Part shown: piece after piece, positions 1 to 8,230 of the stretch
Layout: the number at the start of each line of letters is the position of its first letter
Position numbering within the stretch: the first letter of the stretch is position 1
Made by a program: the position numbers and the translations under genes
Notes under the pieces: generated by a model
Seen by the model: only the letters and a program-made list of their open reading frames with translations
Databases searched by the model: none
Told to the model about the DNA's origin: nothing
From: Allobosea caraganae
GTDB lineage: Bacteria > Pseudomonadota > Alphaproteobacteria > Rhizobiales > Beijerinckiaceae
Direction of reading: 5' to 3'
DNA length: 64,000 bases
Assembly (NCBI RefSeq): GCF_003351345.1
Contig: NZ_QQTO01000019.1
Coordinates: 558,001 to 622,000, forward strand

Positions 1-246
1 GTCGGTCGAGTTGGTCGCGCCCATGATCACGCCATCGTCGGAGATGGCGTAGCGGGTCTTGGTCTCGACGCCGCCGGAATTATACTCGCTTCTGTTGCCT
101 TCCGAGATGAAGGACGAGAATTCCGTCGAGGCGCGCTTGTAGCCGACAGTATTGACGTTGGCGATGTTGTCGCCGGCCGCGCTCAGCTTGCTCGCTTGCG
201 CCGCCATCCCGGACACGCCGGTTCGCATGATGCCGAAGATACCCAA
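1..246 (-). CDS. flgE: Flagellar hook protein FlgE, N-terminal part (runs off the window)
   Basis: Structural protein of the extracellular flagellar hook. Only the first 82 codons lie in the window. The N-terminus reads MGIFGIMRTGVSGMAAQ and then carries the rod/hook signature AAGDNIANVNTVGYK (residues 23-37), shared by FlgB, FlgC, FlgF, FlgG and FlgE; the following STEFSSFISEGN and the genomic context favour FlgE. I chose the TTG at 244-246 because it gives the family's normal MGIFG start and has a GGAGA ribosome-binding site 6 bases upstream; the ATG six codons further in would remove part of the conserved helix. FlgF is the main alternative. It is transcribed away from ftcR. Confidence 0.85.
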   Translation of the reverse strand, partial: MGIFGIMRTGVSGMAAQASKLSAAGDNIANVNTVGYKRASTEFSSFISEGNRSEYNSGGVETKTRYAISDDGVIMGATNSTD

Positions 247-655
247 AGCCGTTCTCCGAAGTGAAATCTGTAACTGGACTTCACATCAATAGGCTTGTGT
301 GGAGCTTTCGGTTTTGATGCTGACAATTTGCTGTAAATCCAACGTGAAAATCGATCTCCCGCAAGTTGTTGCGCTGCCGCCTTCGCGCCCGTTCCTTATA
401 AGGGGAGGGAGGGGTTGCGCCGCGCGGCGGGCGTGCTAATCTTTGCCGGTTCGAGATCCCGCGCGTCTCGTTGGTAAATATTCGTTTAATTCGGTCAAAT
501 AAATCCGTGTTCGGATATTTAGGTGCGGTTGGTCGCGTATTTTGCCTTACATTACGTTACGTCAATCTCAGATTGACGCGCGCTACGACCCTCCACTAGC
601 GTCGAAACGTCAGCTCAGAACGAGTGATGATGGATTTCGCGCCAGGAGGTGCAGC
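247..655. other. Divergent flgE/ftcR intergenic region
   Basis: 409 bases without a supported gene. The stretch 455-545 is clearly AT-richer than the surrounding genes, as expected for promoters reading both ways. It holds one perfect short palindrome (560-578). A longer reading frame reaches back to a TTG at 542, but the ribosome-binding site and the family length place the ftcR start at 656, so I treat 542-655 as leader. Nothing else recognised. Confidence 0.6.
560..578. promoter_or_regulatory. Perfect 19-bp palindrome in the ftcR leader
   Basis: Arms CGTCAATCT and AGATTGACG around one central base, 78 bases upstream of the ftcR start. It is a plausible operator for autoregulation or for an upstream flagellar regulator. 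The function is inference; only the symmetry is seen. Confidence 0.4.
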
Positions 656-1330
656 GTGTATGTTGTGATCGATGATCGCGCGCTGGTGACAGAAGGATAC
701 CAGTCGCTTTTTACTGGTGAGGGTATCCCCGCTATCGGCTTCACCCCCACGAAATTCCAGGAATGGGTTGAAGATACACCGTCCGAAGATCTCAAGTCGG
801 TCGAAGCTTTCCTCCTCGGCGATTGCGCGGAGCGCTCGCGCTACCCGATGATGATCCGCCGCCGCAGCCAGGCGCCGGTCATTGCCATGAACGAGATGGT
901 CTCGCTCGAGAAGACGCTGGAACTGTTCGCAGCCGGTGTCGACGATGTCGTTCGCAAGCCTGTCCATGTCCGTGAGATCCTGGCGCGTGTGAACGCGATG
1001 CAGCGGCGCACCGAGAAGCGCCGTGCGGGTGACGACGACATCAGCCATGCCGGCGTGCGCGTCTACTTCGACGGGCGCGATCCGGAGGTGGCGGGCGAGG
1101 TCATGGCCCTGCCGCGCCGCGAGCGCCGCATCCTCGAATACATGATGCGCAACCGCGGCAAGTGGGTGACGAAGACGCAGGTCTTCAACGCCGTCTACGG
1201 CCTGTTCGACGCCGAAGTCGACGAGGCCGTCGTCGAGAGCCATGTCAGCAAGCTGCGCAAGAAACTGCGCTCCCGCCTGGGTTACGACCCGGTCGAATCC
1301 AAGCGCTATCTCGGTTACGCGATCTCCTGA
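656..1330 (+). CDS. ftcR: Orphan OmpR-family flagellar transcriptional regulator FtcR (Rem-type)
   Basis: 224 residues: a receiver-like domain (about 1-115) followed by an OmpR-type winged helix (about 130-224) with LPRRERRILEYM and SHVSKLRKKL. The combination LVTEGYQSLF ... GVDDVVRKPVH ... SKRYLGY is the hallmark of FtcR/Rem, the master activator of flagellar genes in Brucella and Sinorhizobium. The start is GTG 656 with a strong AGGAGG site at 644-649, six bases away; the resulting length matches the family (about 223-232). The usual phospho-acceptor position reads FLLGD, so the canonical Asp seems displaced or missing, in line with an orphan regulator without a known kinase. It lies just upstream of the flgB operon it probably controls. 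Confidence 0.93.
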   Translation: MYVVIDDRALVTEGYQSLFTGEGIPAIGFTPTKFQEWVEDTPSEDLKSVEAFLLGDCAERSRYPMMIRRRSQAPVIAMNEMVSLEKTLELFAAGVDDVVRKPVHVREILARVNAMQRRTEKRRAGDDDISHAGVRVYFDGRDPEVAGEVMALPRRERRILEYMMRNRGKWVTKTQVFNAVYGLFDAEVDEAVVESHVSKLRKKLRSRLGYDPVESKRYLGYAIS

Positions 1331-1348
1331 AAACCCGGCCGCTGAACG

Positions 1349-1463
1349 AGCCCTCATGCTGGGGAGCCGCGGAGCGGCGTCCTGAAGCATGGTCCAGATG
1401 TCTCCGGGACCTCCTGGAGCATCCGCGAGACGCGCTCTGTGAGCGCTCCTCGGGATGAGGGCT
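1349..1463. repeat. Dispersed palindromic repeat, family A, copy 1
   Basis: About 115-bp imperfect inverted repeat bounded by AGCCCTCAT and ATGAGGGCT. Two further copies are at 14918-15034 and 23979-24093; shared inner blocks are CTCCTGGAGCATC and GAGACG. It lies just downstream of ftcR, where its RNA could fold as a strong hairpin. This copy is the most diverged of the three. Confidence 0.85.
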
Positions 1464-1805
1464 GAGATAGTCGTTACCAAGCTCTGAAAGTCCTGCCGCA
1501 AGCTTTACGGGGGCGGTCGCCTGACGCGACTGTCCGCGCCGCCGATGTGCGTGCCCTGGGCATAGCGCGCATCGGAGCGCGGCAGGCGCGCCGGGCGACC
1601 TGCGTTGCGGGCCGCGGTACAGATCCCGTGCACGATCCTCAATATAGAGCGCCGATATTGTTGTCCGGCTGAGTATTCGGGCCACTCGGGTCGTCGTTTA
1701 AAATTCGCGCTAAATAATCGCGTTATTTGTGCCGCTAATTCTTCACAACAGCTTCGGGCAAGTAACGCTGCATAGAGTGACAGTGTCATCACTGTGGAGG
1801 CTCAA
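1464..1805. other. Upstream region of the flgB operon
   Basis: No gene supported. The first 220 bases are GC-rich and unrecognised; 1690-1745 is AT-rich and is the likely promoter region of the basal-body operon. It contains the palindrome at 1712-1728. Confidence 0.5.
1712..1728. promoter_or_regulatory. AT-rich inverted repeat upstream of flgB
   Basis: AAATAA-TCGCG-TTATTT, perfect 6-bp arms with a 5-bp spacer, 77 bases before the flgB start and inside the only AT-rich patch. It is a candidate regulator site (FtcR is the obvious suspect), by position only. Confidence 0.35.
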
Positions 1806-2186
1806 GTGGAGCCGATTTATCTTTTCGATGTCGCAGCCCAGCAATCGCGCTGGCTGGCCGTGCGCCAGAATGCTGTGTCTCAGAACATCGCCAACGCGAA
1901 TACGCCGCGCTACGGCGCGGTCGATGTCGAGCCGTTCGAATCCGTCGTCAAGAAGACGAACCTGACCCTGGCGGCGACGTCGCCCGGGCACATGTCGCTC
2001 AGTCCCTCCGAAGCCGTGACCGCCAAGGCGAAGCGCTCGGAGAGCTGGTCGACGGTCCATTCCGGCAACTCCGTCAGCATCGAGCAGGAAATGCTCAAGG
2101 CCGGCGACGTCAGCCGCAGCTATTCGCTGAACACCAACCTCGTGAAGAGCTTCCACCGGATGCTGATGTCGGTCACCAAGGGCTGA
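1806..2186 (+). CDS. flgB: Flagellar proximal rod protein FlgB
   Basis: 126-residue component of the periplasmic flagellar rod. The rod-family motif QNIANANTPRY is at residues 26-36 and the C-terminal amphipathic helix (NTNLVKSFHRMLMS) is typical. Start GTG 1806 has TGGAGG five bases upstream; the in-frame GTG at 1794 overlaps that ribosome-binding site and is less likely. It is the first gene of a run of ten plus-strand flagellar genes ending at fliP, with gaps mostly below 50 bases. Confidence 0.93.
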   Translation: MEPIYLFDVAAQQSRWLAVRQNAVSQNIANANTPRYGAVDVEPFESVVKKTNLTLAATSPGHMSLSPSEAVTAKAKRSESWSTVHSGNSVSIEQEMLKAGDVSRSYSLNTNLVKSFHRMLMSVTKG

Positions 2187-2230
2187 TCGGTCTCCGCGCA
2201 GGCTTTTCCTTGCAAGGGCAAGTATAGACG

Positions 2231-2650
2231 ATGATCGATCCGATAGACGCTTCGCTCCGCATCGCCGGCGCCGGGCTCCAGGCCCAGTCGACCCGCGTGC
2301 GCATCGTGTCGGAAAACCTGGCCAACGCGCAATCGACCGGGCGCACGCCGGGCTCGGAACCCTACCGGCGCAAGACGGTGACCTTCGAGAATGCGATGGA
2401 CCGCGCGCTCGGCACCTCGCTGGTCAAGGTCAAGGGCGTCGGCGTCGACAAGTCGCCGTTCCGCACCGAGTTCGAGCCGGGCAACCCGGCTGCCGACGAC
2501 AAGGGCTACGTCAAGCTGCCTAACGTCTCGATGCTGCTCGAAATGGCCGACATGCGCGAGGCCAACCGCTCCTATGAGGCGAACCTGCAAATGATCAAGC
2601 AGGCGCGCTCGATGCAATCCATGACCATCGATTTGTTGAGGAATGGCTGA
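2231..2650 (+). CDS. flgC: Flagellar proximal rod protein FlgC
   Basis: 139 residues, the usual length. Rod motif [13 protein letters not shown] at residues 27-39; the C-terminal stretch [20 protein letters not shown] is the conserved FlgC/FlgG-type tail helix. It is assembled in the periplasm between FlgB and FlgG. The stop codon overlaps the fliE start (ATGA), indicating translational coupling. Confidence 0.95.
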   Translation: MIDPIDASLRIAGAGLQAQSTRVRIVSENLANAQSTGRTPGSEPYRRKTVTFENAMDRALGTSLVKVKGVGVDKSPFRTEFEPGNPAADDKGYVKLPNVSMLLEMADMREANRSYEANLQMIKQARSMQSMTIDLLRNG

Positions 2651-2988
2651 TGCTGAACGCAATCTCTGCCCTTTCACCCGTCGCGAGCCAGCTGGCGCAA
2701 GGCCTTTCGGGCCTCGGTGGCGCCTCGATGGGCGCCGCGCCCGCGCTGCAGGCCGCCAAGCCCGCGGCCGGCGCCGATTTCGGCTCCGTGCTCGCCAATG
2801 TCTCGCAGGGCTTCGTCGACAGCCTGCAGCAGGGCGAGGCCGCCGCCATCAACGGCGTGCAGGGCAAGGCCGCCGTCCAGGACGTCGTGCAGGCCGTGAT
2901 GTCGGCCGAGCAGTCGCTCAACCTCGCCATGGCGATGCGCGACAAGGTCGTCTCGGCCTACCAGCAATTCGCCCAGATGGCGATCTGA
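2650..2988 (+). CDS. fliE: Flagellar hook-basal body complex protein FliE
   Basis: 112-residue adaptor between the MS ring/export gate and the rod. The diagnostic C-terminal half is intact: VQDVVQAVMSAEQSLNLAMAMRDKVVSAYQQ in two consecutive pieces, ending a few residues before the stop. The N-terminal half is Ala/Gly-rich and poorly conserved, as usual. It overlaps flgC by one base, and flgG follows after 12 bases, so all are one operon. Confidence 0.93.
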   Translation: MLNAISALSPVASQLAQGLSGLGGASMGAAPALQAAKPAAGADFGSVLANVSQGFVDSLQQGEAAAINGVQGKAAVQDVVQAVMSAEQSLNLAMAMRDKVVSAYQQFAQMAI

Positions 2989-3000
2989 GGATCAGGCATC

Positions 3001-3789
3001 ATGAAAGTACTCGCCATCGCAGCGACCGGCATGACTGCGCAGCAGCTCAATGTCGAAGTCATCGCCAACAACATCGCCAACATCAACACGACCTCGTTCA
3101 AGCGGGCGCGGCCGGAGTTCACCGACCTGCTCTACCAGACCGAGCGCAGCCGGGGCGTGCCCAATCGCGGCGGCGACGGCGCCATTCCCGAGGGCGCCTC
3201 GCTCGGCCTCGGCGTGCGCGCGGCGGCGATCCGCAACCTGCACATCCAGGGCGCGCTGACCAACACCGCCAACAAGCTCGACATCGCGATCGACGGGCGC
3301 GGCTGGTTCAAGGTGACCGCGCCGGAGGGCGAGACGCTCTATGCGCGGGCCGGCACCTTCAACACCAATGGCGACGGCGAGATCGTCACCGCCGACGGCT
3401 ACAGGCTCGACCCGGTCATCCGGGTTCCGGCCGAGACGATCGACATCACGATCAACGAATCCGGCATGGTCTACGCCAAGCTCGAGGGCCAGGTGCAGCC
3501 GCGCCAGCTCGGCCAGATCACGCTCGCCAACTTCGCCAACGATGCCGGCCTCGAGCCGCTCGGCGGCAACCTCTACCGCGAGACCGTCGCCTCGGGGCAG
3601 CCGAATGACGGCACGCCGACGAGCCCCGGCTTCGGCAAGCTCAGGCAGGGCTATCTCGAGGCCTCCAACGTCGATCCCGTCAAGGAGATCACGGCGCTGA
3701 TCTCGGCGCAGCGCGCCTACGAGATGAACGCCAAGGTCATCACCGCCGCCGACCAGATGGCCGGCACCGTCGCCACCGGCATTCGATAG
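3001..3789 (+). CDS. flgG: Flagellar distal rod protein FlgG
   Basis: 262 residues, exactly the standard FlgG length. N-terminal rod motif [15 protein letters not shown] (21-35), central D1 region with [21 protein letters not shown], and C-terminal [14 protein letters not shown] ... [11 protein letters not shown], all characteristic. It forms the distal rod that passes through the P and L rings whose genes (flgI, flgH) follow. Start ATG 3001; a GAGGATCAGG stretch precedes it. Confidence 0.97.
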   Translation: MKVLAIAATGMTAQQLNVEVIANNIANINTTSFKRARPEFTDLLYQTERSRGVPNRGGDGAIPEGASLGLGVRAAAIRNLHIQGALTNTANKLDIAIDGRGWFKVTAPEGETLYARAGTFNTNGDGEIVTADGYRLDPVIRVPAETIDITINESGMVYAKLEGQVQPRQLGQITLANFANDAGLEPLGGNLYRETVASGQPNDGTPTSPGFGKLRQGYLEASNVDPVKEITALISAQRAYEMNAKVITAADQMAGTVATGIR

Positions 3790-3798
3790 AGGTTGACC

Positions 3799-4275
3799 AT
3801 GGCCCGTGCTCTCGCGCGCTCTTCGTTCCTCGCAGCTGCATTCCTCTGCGCCGGCGCGGCCGCGCCGCTGCGGGCCCAGACCAGCGAGACCATGCTGCCG
3901 GTGCCGACCGTCACGCTCTATCCTGGCGACCTGATCACCGACGCGCATATCACCGAGCGGCCGTTCCGCACCGGGGTGCGCTCGCCGCTCGCGGCGATCG
4001 AAAGCAGGCTCGCCATCGTCGGCAAGGTCGCGCGGCGCACCTTGCTGCCGGGCCAGCCGATCCCGAGCAACGGCGTCGACGACCTCAAGGTGGTGCGCCG
4101 CGGCGTGCCGACCCAGGTGGTCTTCCGCGAGAACGGCCTCGTCATCACCGGCATCGTCGAGCCGATGCAGGCCGGCTCGGTGAACGAGATGATCAAGGCG
4201 CGCAACCCCGATTCCGGCCTCACCGTGGTCGGCGTCGTGCAGGCGGACGGGACCATCCGCGTGGGGACCGAGTGA
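3799..4275 (+). CDS. flgA: Flagellar P-ring assembly chaperone FlgA
   Basis: 158 residues; periplasmic chaperone for P-ring (FlgI) assembly. A Sec signal peptide is visible (MARALARSSFLAAAFLCAGA, cleavage about residue 26). The mature part holds an SAF/ChapFlgA domain: GDLITDAHITERPF, RTLLPGQPI, VVRRGVPTQVVFRENGL. Start ATG 3799 has AGAGG six bases upstream; a TTG two codons earlier overlaps that site. The stop overlaps the flgI start by one base. Confidence 0.93.
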   Translation: MARALARSSFLAAAFLCAGAAAPLRAQTSETMLPVPTVTLYPGDLITDAHITERPFRTGVRSPLAAIESRLAIVGKVARRTLLPGQPIPSNGVDDLKVVRRGVPTQVVFRENGLVITGIVEPMQAGSVNEMIKARNPDSGLTVVGVVQADGTIRVGTE

Positions 4276-5396
4276 TGCAGCGCATGCCCCGATTTCTGAT
4301 GGCCTTCGCCGGCGCGCTCGCGCTGGCGCTGGGCCTTGCGAGCGTTGCCGAGGCCGCCGTCCGGATCAAGGACATTGCCGGGCTCCAGGGCATCCGCGAC
4401 AACCAGCTCGTCGGCTACGGCCTGGTGATCGGCCTGCAGGGCACTGGCGACAGCGTGCGCAACTCGCCCTTCACCGGCCAGGCCCTGCAATCGATGCTCG
4501 ACCGGCTCGGCGTCAACGTCCGCAGCGAGACCCTGCGGACGCGCAACGTCGCGGCGGTGATCGTCACGGCCGACCTGCCACCCTTCGCCGGGCGCGGCAG
4601 CCGGATCGACGTCAACGTCGCCTCGCTCGGCGACGCGACCTCGCTGCTCGGCGGCACGCTCGTCGTCACCTCTCTGGCCGGGCCGGACGGGCAGGTCTAC
4701 GCGCTGGCGCAGGGGCGTCTCAACGTCTCCGGCTTCTCGATCCAGGGCGATGCCGAGCGCGTCACGCAGGGCGTGGCGACCGCCGCCCGCATTCCCGGCG
4801 GCGCGCTGGTCGAGCGGCTGGTGCCGGACCAGCTCGCCAGTCTGCACGTGCTCTCGCTGGAGCTGCGCAATCCCGACTTCGTCACGGCCGCGCGGGTCGC
4901 GGGCGCGATCAACGCCTACACCAAGAAGCAATACGACATGGCCGCCGCCTTCGCGACCGACCACCGCACGATCAGCCTGACCAAGCCGCTCCAGCTCAGC
5001 ACGGCGCGCTTCATCGCCGAGATCGAGCGGCTCTCGATCGAGCCGGATTCGCCGGCGCGCGTCGTCGTCGACGAGCGGACCGGCACGGTGGTGATCGGCC
5101 GCGACGTCAAGGTCTCGACCGTCGCCGTCACCCACGGCAACCTGACGGTGCGGGTGACGGAGACGCCGACCGTCTCGCAGCCGGAGCCGTTCAGCAATGG
5201 CGAGACCGTGGTGACGCCGCGCACGACTGTCGACGCCGTTCAGGGCAATGGCCGCCTCGCCATCATCCAGGGCGCCAACCTGCACACGCTGGTGCGCGGC
5301 CTCAACCAGATCGGCCTGAAGCCGAACGGCATCATCGCCATCCTGCAGGCGATCAAGACGGCCGGAGCGCTGCAGGCGGATCTGGTGGTGCAGTAA
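4275..5396 (+). CDS. flgI: Flagellar P-ring protein FlgI
   Basis: 373 residues, normal FlgI length. Cleavable signal peptide (cleavage near residue 27 after AEA) followed by the invariant IKDIAGLQGIRDNQLVGYG. Other conserved blocks are GLQGTGDS and the C-terminal NGIIAILQAIKTAGALQA. It forms the ring in the peptidoglycan layer around the distal rod. Start ATG 4275 overlaps the flgA stop (ATG inside GTGATG). The operon is interrupted after this gene by a repeat element of about 160 bp. Confidence 0.96.
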   Translation: MQRMPRFLMAFAGALALALGLASVAEAAVRIKDIAGLQGIRDNQLVGYGLVIGLQGTGDSVRNSPFTGQALQSMLDRLGVNVRSETLRTRNVAAVIVTADLPPFAGRGSRIDVNVASLGDATSLLGGTLVVTSLAGPDGQVYALAQGRLNVSGFSIQGDAERVTQGVATAARIPGGALVERLVPDQLASLHVLSLELRNPDFVTAARVAGAINAYTKKQYDMAAAFATDHRTISLTKPLQLSTARFIAEIERLSIEPDSPARVVVDERTGTVVIGRDVKVSTVAVTHGNLTVRVTETPTVSQPEPFSNGETVVTPRTTVDAVQGNGRLAIIQGANLHTLVRGLNQIGLKPNGIIAILQAIKTAGALQADLVVQ

Positions 5397-5418
5397 TCTG
5401 GAAGGAAGGGCGCGGGAG

Positions 5419-5575
5419 CCCTCTCCCGGATGGGAGAGGGTTGGGTGAGGGGCGGACGCCAGACGCTGCGGCTGCGACCTAACCGCGGCTTCGTTTCCGT
5501 TTCACTGGTTTGCCGTCCGGCCCTCATCCGGCCCTGCCGGGCCATCTTCTCCCACACTGGAGAAGGGAAGAGGGC
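5419..5575. repeat. Long inverted repeat, family D, copy 1
   Basis: A local hairpin CCCTCTCCC-GGAT-GGGAGAGGG opens the element, then GGGTGAGGGGCGGACG, and the far end carries CGTCCGGCCCTCATCCGG and CTTCTCCCACACTGGAGAAG. It has the same architecture as 19459-19634 and 41095-41243. It sits between flgI and motE, inside what is otherwise a continuous operon; the surrounding 272 bases hold no gene. Confidence 0.75.
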
Positions 5576-5668
5576 GGCCCGCCCGGCCGTTCCGCGCTCC
5601 AGCAAACACCAGCCCCGCGAAAGCATCGGCACGTAGAACTGCCTGGTCTTCTTCAAACCGGATTGGTG

Positions 5669-6241
5669 ATGATGGCCTCCAACAGGCTTGCAATCAAATC
5701 CCTGTGCAGCGTGTCTTTCGCTGCCTTCGTCCTTGCTCTGGCTCCGGGAATGGCGCTCGCCCAGGCGACGCGGACCACGCCGGCGGCTGCCGCGACGCCG
5801 CCGGCCGCCGCTGCGCCGACGCCCGATTCCGAAGCCTTCTGCACCAGCATCCGCGATCCGGCCGCCGAGGCGCGCTTCGCCTGGCAGGCCAAGACGCTGA
5901 AGTCGCTGGAGGGCAAGCTCTCCGACACGCTGGCCAAGCTCGAAGAGAAGAAGGCCGAGCTGAAGCGCCTGATGGACCAGCGCGACGCCGAGACCCAGCA
6001 GGCCGAGACGCGGATGGTCGAGATCTTCTCCCGCATGCGTCCCGAGGCCGCCGCGCTCCAGCTCGCCGCCATGGACCAGGGCATCGCCGCCTCGCTGCTC
6101 GGCAAGCTCGCGCCGCGCAATGCCAGCGCCGTGCTGAACGAGATGGAGGCGGCGCGCGCCGCCCAGCTCGCCGAGGCGATGAACGGCAACCGCCTCAGAC
6201 CCGCGAACGCCACCGCCCCGACCGGAGCCCGGACCCGATGA
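5669..6241 (+). CDS. motE: MotE-like flagellar motility protein
   Basis: 190 residues. Signal peptide or N-terminal anchor (residues 1-31), Pro/Ala linker (33-52), a charged coiled coil (about 70-115, QAKTLKSLEGKLSDTLAKL and following) and a C-terminal MgtE-N-like helical module (about 117-172, IFSRMRPEAAALQLAAMD). In Sinorhizobium a protein with this layout is encoded between flgI and flgH and acts as a periplasmic chaperone for the motility protein MotC; position and domain order match. No mot genes are in the window, so the partner is inferred. The start could be either of two adjacent ATGs. It overlaps flgH by four bases. Confidence 0.8.
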   Translation: MMASNRLAIKSLCSVSFAAFVLALAPGMALAQATRTTPAAAATPPAAAAPTPDSEAFCTSIRDPAAEARFAWQAKTLKSLEGKLSDTLAKLEEKKAELKRLMDQRDAETQQAETRMVEIFSRMRPEAAALQLAAMDQGIAASLLGKLAPRNASAVLNEMEAARAAQLAEAMNGNRLRPANATAPTGARTR

Positions 6242-6948
6242 AGGCCATCCCCCTCGCCGCAGCCTGCGCCGTCCTGCTCGGCGGCTGCATGAACGACATC
6301 TCCGAATTCAACCGGGAGCCGCAGCTCTCGCGCGTCGGCAGCGGCCTGAACGTGCCGCGCGACCCGATCCCGGTGACCTACAAGACAGCCTATTCGGCCG
6401 AGTCCTCGTTCAACTCGCTGTACTCGCGCCATACCGAGGACATGTTCCGCGACACCCGCGCGATGAAGGTCGGCGATGTCGTCACGGTGAAGATCTCGAT
6501 CAACGACAAGGCGAAGCTCGACAACAACACCGACCGCTCGCGCGACTCGCGCGCCCAGTTCGGGCTCGACTTCCTGGCTGGCCTCGCCGGCAAGTCGACG
6601 GCGGTGGCGACGGTCGATTCCAACCTCAACTCGCAGAGCTCGTCGCGGGGCAGGGGCCTGACCGACCGCTCCGAGGAGGTTCAGCTCTCCGTCGCCGCGG
6701 TCGTCACCGAGATCCTGCAGAACGGCAACCTGATGATCAGCGGTTCGCAGGAGGTCCGGGTCAACTACGACATCCGCGTGCTCAACATCGCCGGCATGGT
6801 CCGCCCGCGCGACATCACCGGCCTGAACACGGTCTCCTACGACAAGATCGCCGAGGCGCGCATCGCCTATGGCGGGCGCGGCCGCAACATGGAAGTGCAG
6901 CAGCCCGCCTGGGGTCAGCAGCTCTACGACAAGGTCGTCCCCTTCTAA
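6238..6948 (+). CDS. flgH: Flagellar L-ring lipoprotein FlgH
   Basis: 236 residues. The lipoprotein signal ends LLGGC, with the acylated Cys at residue 17. Conserved FlgH blocks: SLYSRHTEDMFRDTRAMKVGD, VVTVKISINDKAKLDNN, and the C-terminal NGNLMISGSQEVRVNYDIR ... RPRDI. It forms the outer-membrane ring of the basal body. ATG 6238 overlaps the motE stop (ATGA) and gives the standard length. The stop TAA shares its last base with the fliL ATG. Confidence 0.96.
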   Translation: MKAIPLAAACAVLLGGCMNDISEFNREPQLSRVGSGLNVPRDPIPVTYKTAYSAESSFNSLYSRHTEDMFRDTRAMKVGDVVTVKISINDKAKLDNNTDRSRDSRAQFGLDFLAGLAGKSTAVATVDSNLNSQSSSRGRGLTDRSEEVQLSVAAVVTEILQNGNLMISGSQEVRVNYDIRVLNIAGMVRPRDITGLNTVSYDKIAEARIAYGGRGRNMEVQQPAWGQQLYDKVVPF

Positions 6949-7457
6949 TGGCGCGGGCAAGGAAGCTCACCGGATCGAAGGCGGGTGGCGGCCGGCCGCG
7001 CGGCATGTGGCGCGCGATCGGGGGCTTCGTGCTCATCACCGCCCTGGCTGTCGGCGCCGGCGTGCTATCCGGCTCGCAACTCGCCGGCACGGTCGAGAGC
7101 AATGTGATGAAGCGCATCGAGGCGACGCCACCGGCGCTCGCCGCCGATGCGGCCATGGCCGGCACGCTGACGCTGAAGAAGCTGGCGCCGATCGTGACCA
7201 ACCTCGCTTCCCCCGCCAATACCTGGGTGCGGATCGAGGCGGCGCTGCTGATGGACCGGAAATCTGCGCTGAACGCCGAGCCGATGCTGGGCACCATCGC
7301 TGATGACATGCTCGCCTACCTGCGCAGCGTCACGGCGCGCCAGCTCGAAGGCGCGGCCGGCCTCAAGAACCTGCGCGAGGACCTGAGCGAGCGGATCGCG
7401 ATCCGCTCGAAAGGGCTCGTGCGCGACGTCGTCATCGAAACCCTGGTCGTGCAGTGA
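6948..7457 (+). CDS. fliL: Flagellar basal body-associated protein FliL
   Basis: 169 residues: short basic cytoplasmic tail, one membrane helix (about 22-42, AIGGFVLITALAVGAGVLSG) and a periplasmic FliL domain with KLAPIVTNLASPANTWVRIE and LRSVTARQLEGAAGL. FliL rings surround the stator units and affect torque. It overlaps flgH by one base and fliP by four, so it is translationally coupled to both. Confidence 0.93.
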   Translation: MARARKLTGSKAGGGRPRGMWRAIGGFVLITALAVGAGVLSGSQLAGTVESNVMKRIEATPPALAADAAMAGTLTLKKLAPIVTNLASPANTWVRIEAALLMDRKSALNAEPMLGTIADDMLAYLRSVTARQLEGAAGLKNLREDLSERIAIRSKGLVRDVVIETLVVQ

Positions 7458-8197
7458 TCAAACTCGCTATCGTCTCGGCCCTCCTGCTCCTGGTCGCCAT
7501 CACCGGAGCACAGGCGCAATCGCTCGGCCTTGACGGGCTGCTGCCGGGGGGCAGCGCCTCGGCCTCGGGCCGCATCGTCCAGATCATGGCCATGCTCACC
7601 GTGCTCTCGGTGGCGCCGGGGCTGCTGATGATGGTGACGAGCTTCAGCCGCTTCGTGATCGCGCTGTCGTTCCTGCGCTCGGGGCTCGGGCTGCAGAGCA
7701 CGCCGGCCAACCTGATCCTGGTCAGCCTGGCGCTGTTCATGACCTTCTACGTGATGGCGCCGACCTTCGACAAAGCCTGGCAGGACGGCGTGCAGCCGCT
7801 GGTCGAGAACCGGATCAGCGAGGGCGAGGCCTACACTAAGATCACCCAGCCCTTCCGGGAGTTCATGCTGGCGCAGACCAGGCCCGCCGACCTCAAGCTC
7901 TTCGCCGACATGGCGCCCGAAAGCATCCGCCCGACCGATCCGACGACGCAGACGGTCGACCTGCGCGTGCTGGTGCCGTCCTTCATGATCTCCGAACTGC
8001 GGCGCGCCTTCGAGATCGGCTTCCTGATCGCCTTGCCCTTCCTGGTGATCGACATGATCGTGGCGACGATCGTGATGTCGATGGGCATGATGATGCTGCC
8101 GCCGACGGTGATCTCGCTGCCCTTTAAGGTGATCTTCTTCGTGCTGATCGACGGCTGGAACCTGCTGATCGGCGGGCTGCTCAGATCGTATAATTAG
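7454..8197 (+). CDS. fliP: Flagellar type III export gate protein FliP
   Basis: 247 residues. Cleavable signal peptide (1-22) followed by the classic FliP family signatures: VAPGLLMMVTSFSRFVIALSFLR, MTFYVMAPTFDKAW, FMISELRRAFEIGFLIALPFLVIDM and MMMLPPTVISLPFKVIFFVL (each cited in part). It forms the core of the export pore with FliQ and FliR, which are not in the window. Start GTG 7454 overlaps the fliL stop (GTGA). It is the last gene of the operon; a family B palindrome follows 33 bases later. Confidence 0.96.
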   Translation: MIKLAIVSALLLLVAITGAQAQSLGLDGLLPGGSASASGRIVQIMAMLTVLSVAPGLLMMVTSFSRFVIALSFLRSGLGLQSTPANLILVSLALFMTFYVMAPTFDKAWQDGVQPLVENRISEGEAYTKITQPFREFMLAQTRPADLKLFADMAPESIRPTDPTTQTVDLRVLVPSFMISELRRAFEIGFLIALPFLVIDMIVATIVMSMGMMMLPPTVISLPFKVIFFVLIDGWNLLIGGLLRSYN

Positions 8198-8230
8198 CGG
8201 CCTGCTGCGAATAGGCGGCAACCTCTCGGC

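Noticed and set aside
542-655. N-terminal extension of FtcR from TTG 542
   Set aside because: Would add 38 residues not found in the family and skip a strong AGGAGG site at 644-649 that fits GTG 656.
3918-5285. 455-codon minus-strand frame under flgA/flgI
   Set aside because: Low-complexity shadow of conserved flagellar genes; no ribosome-binding site or domain.
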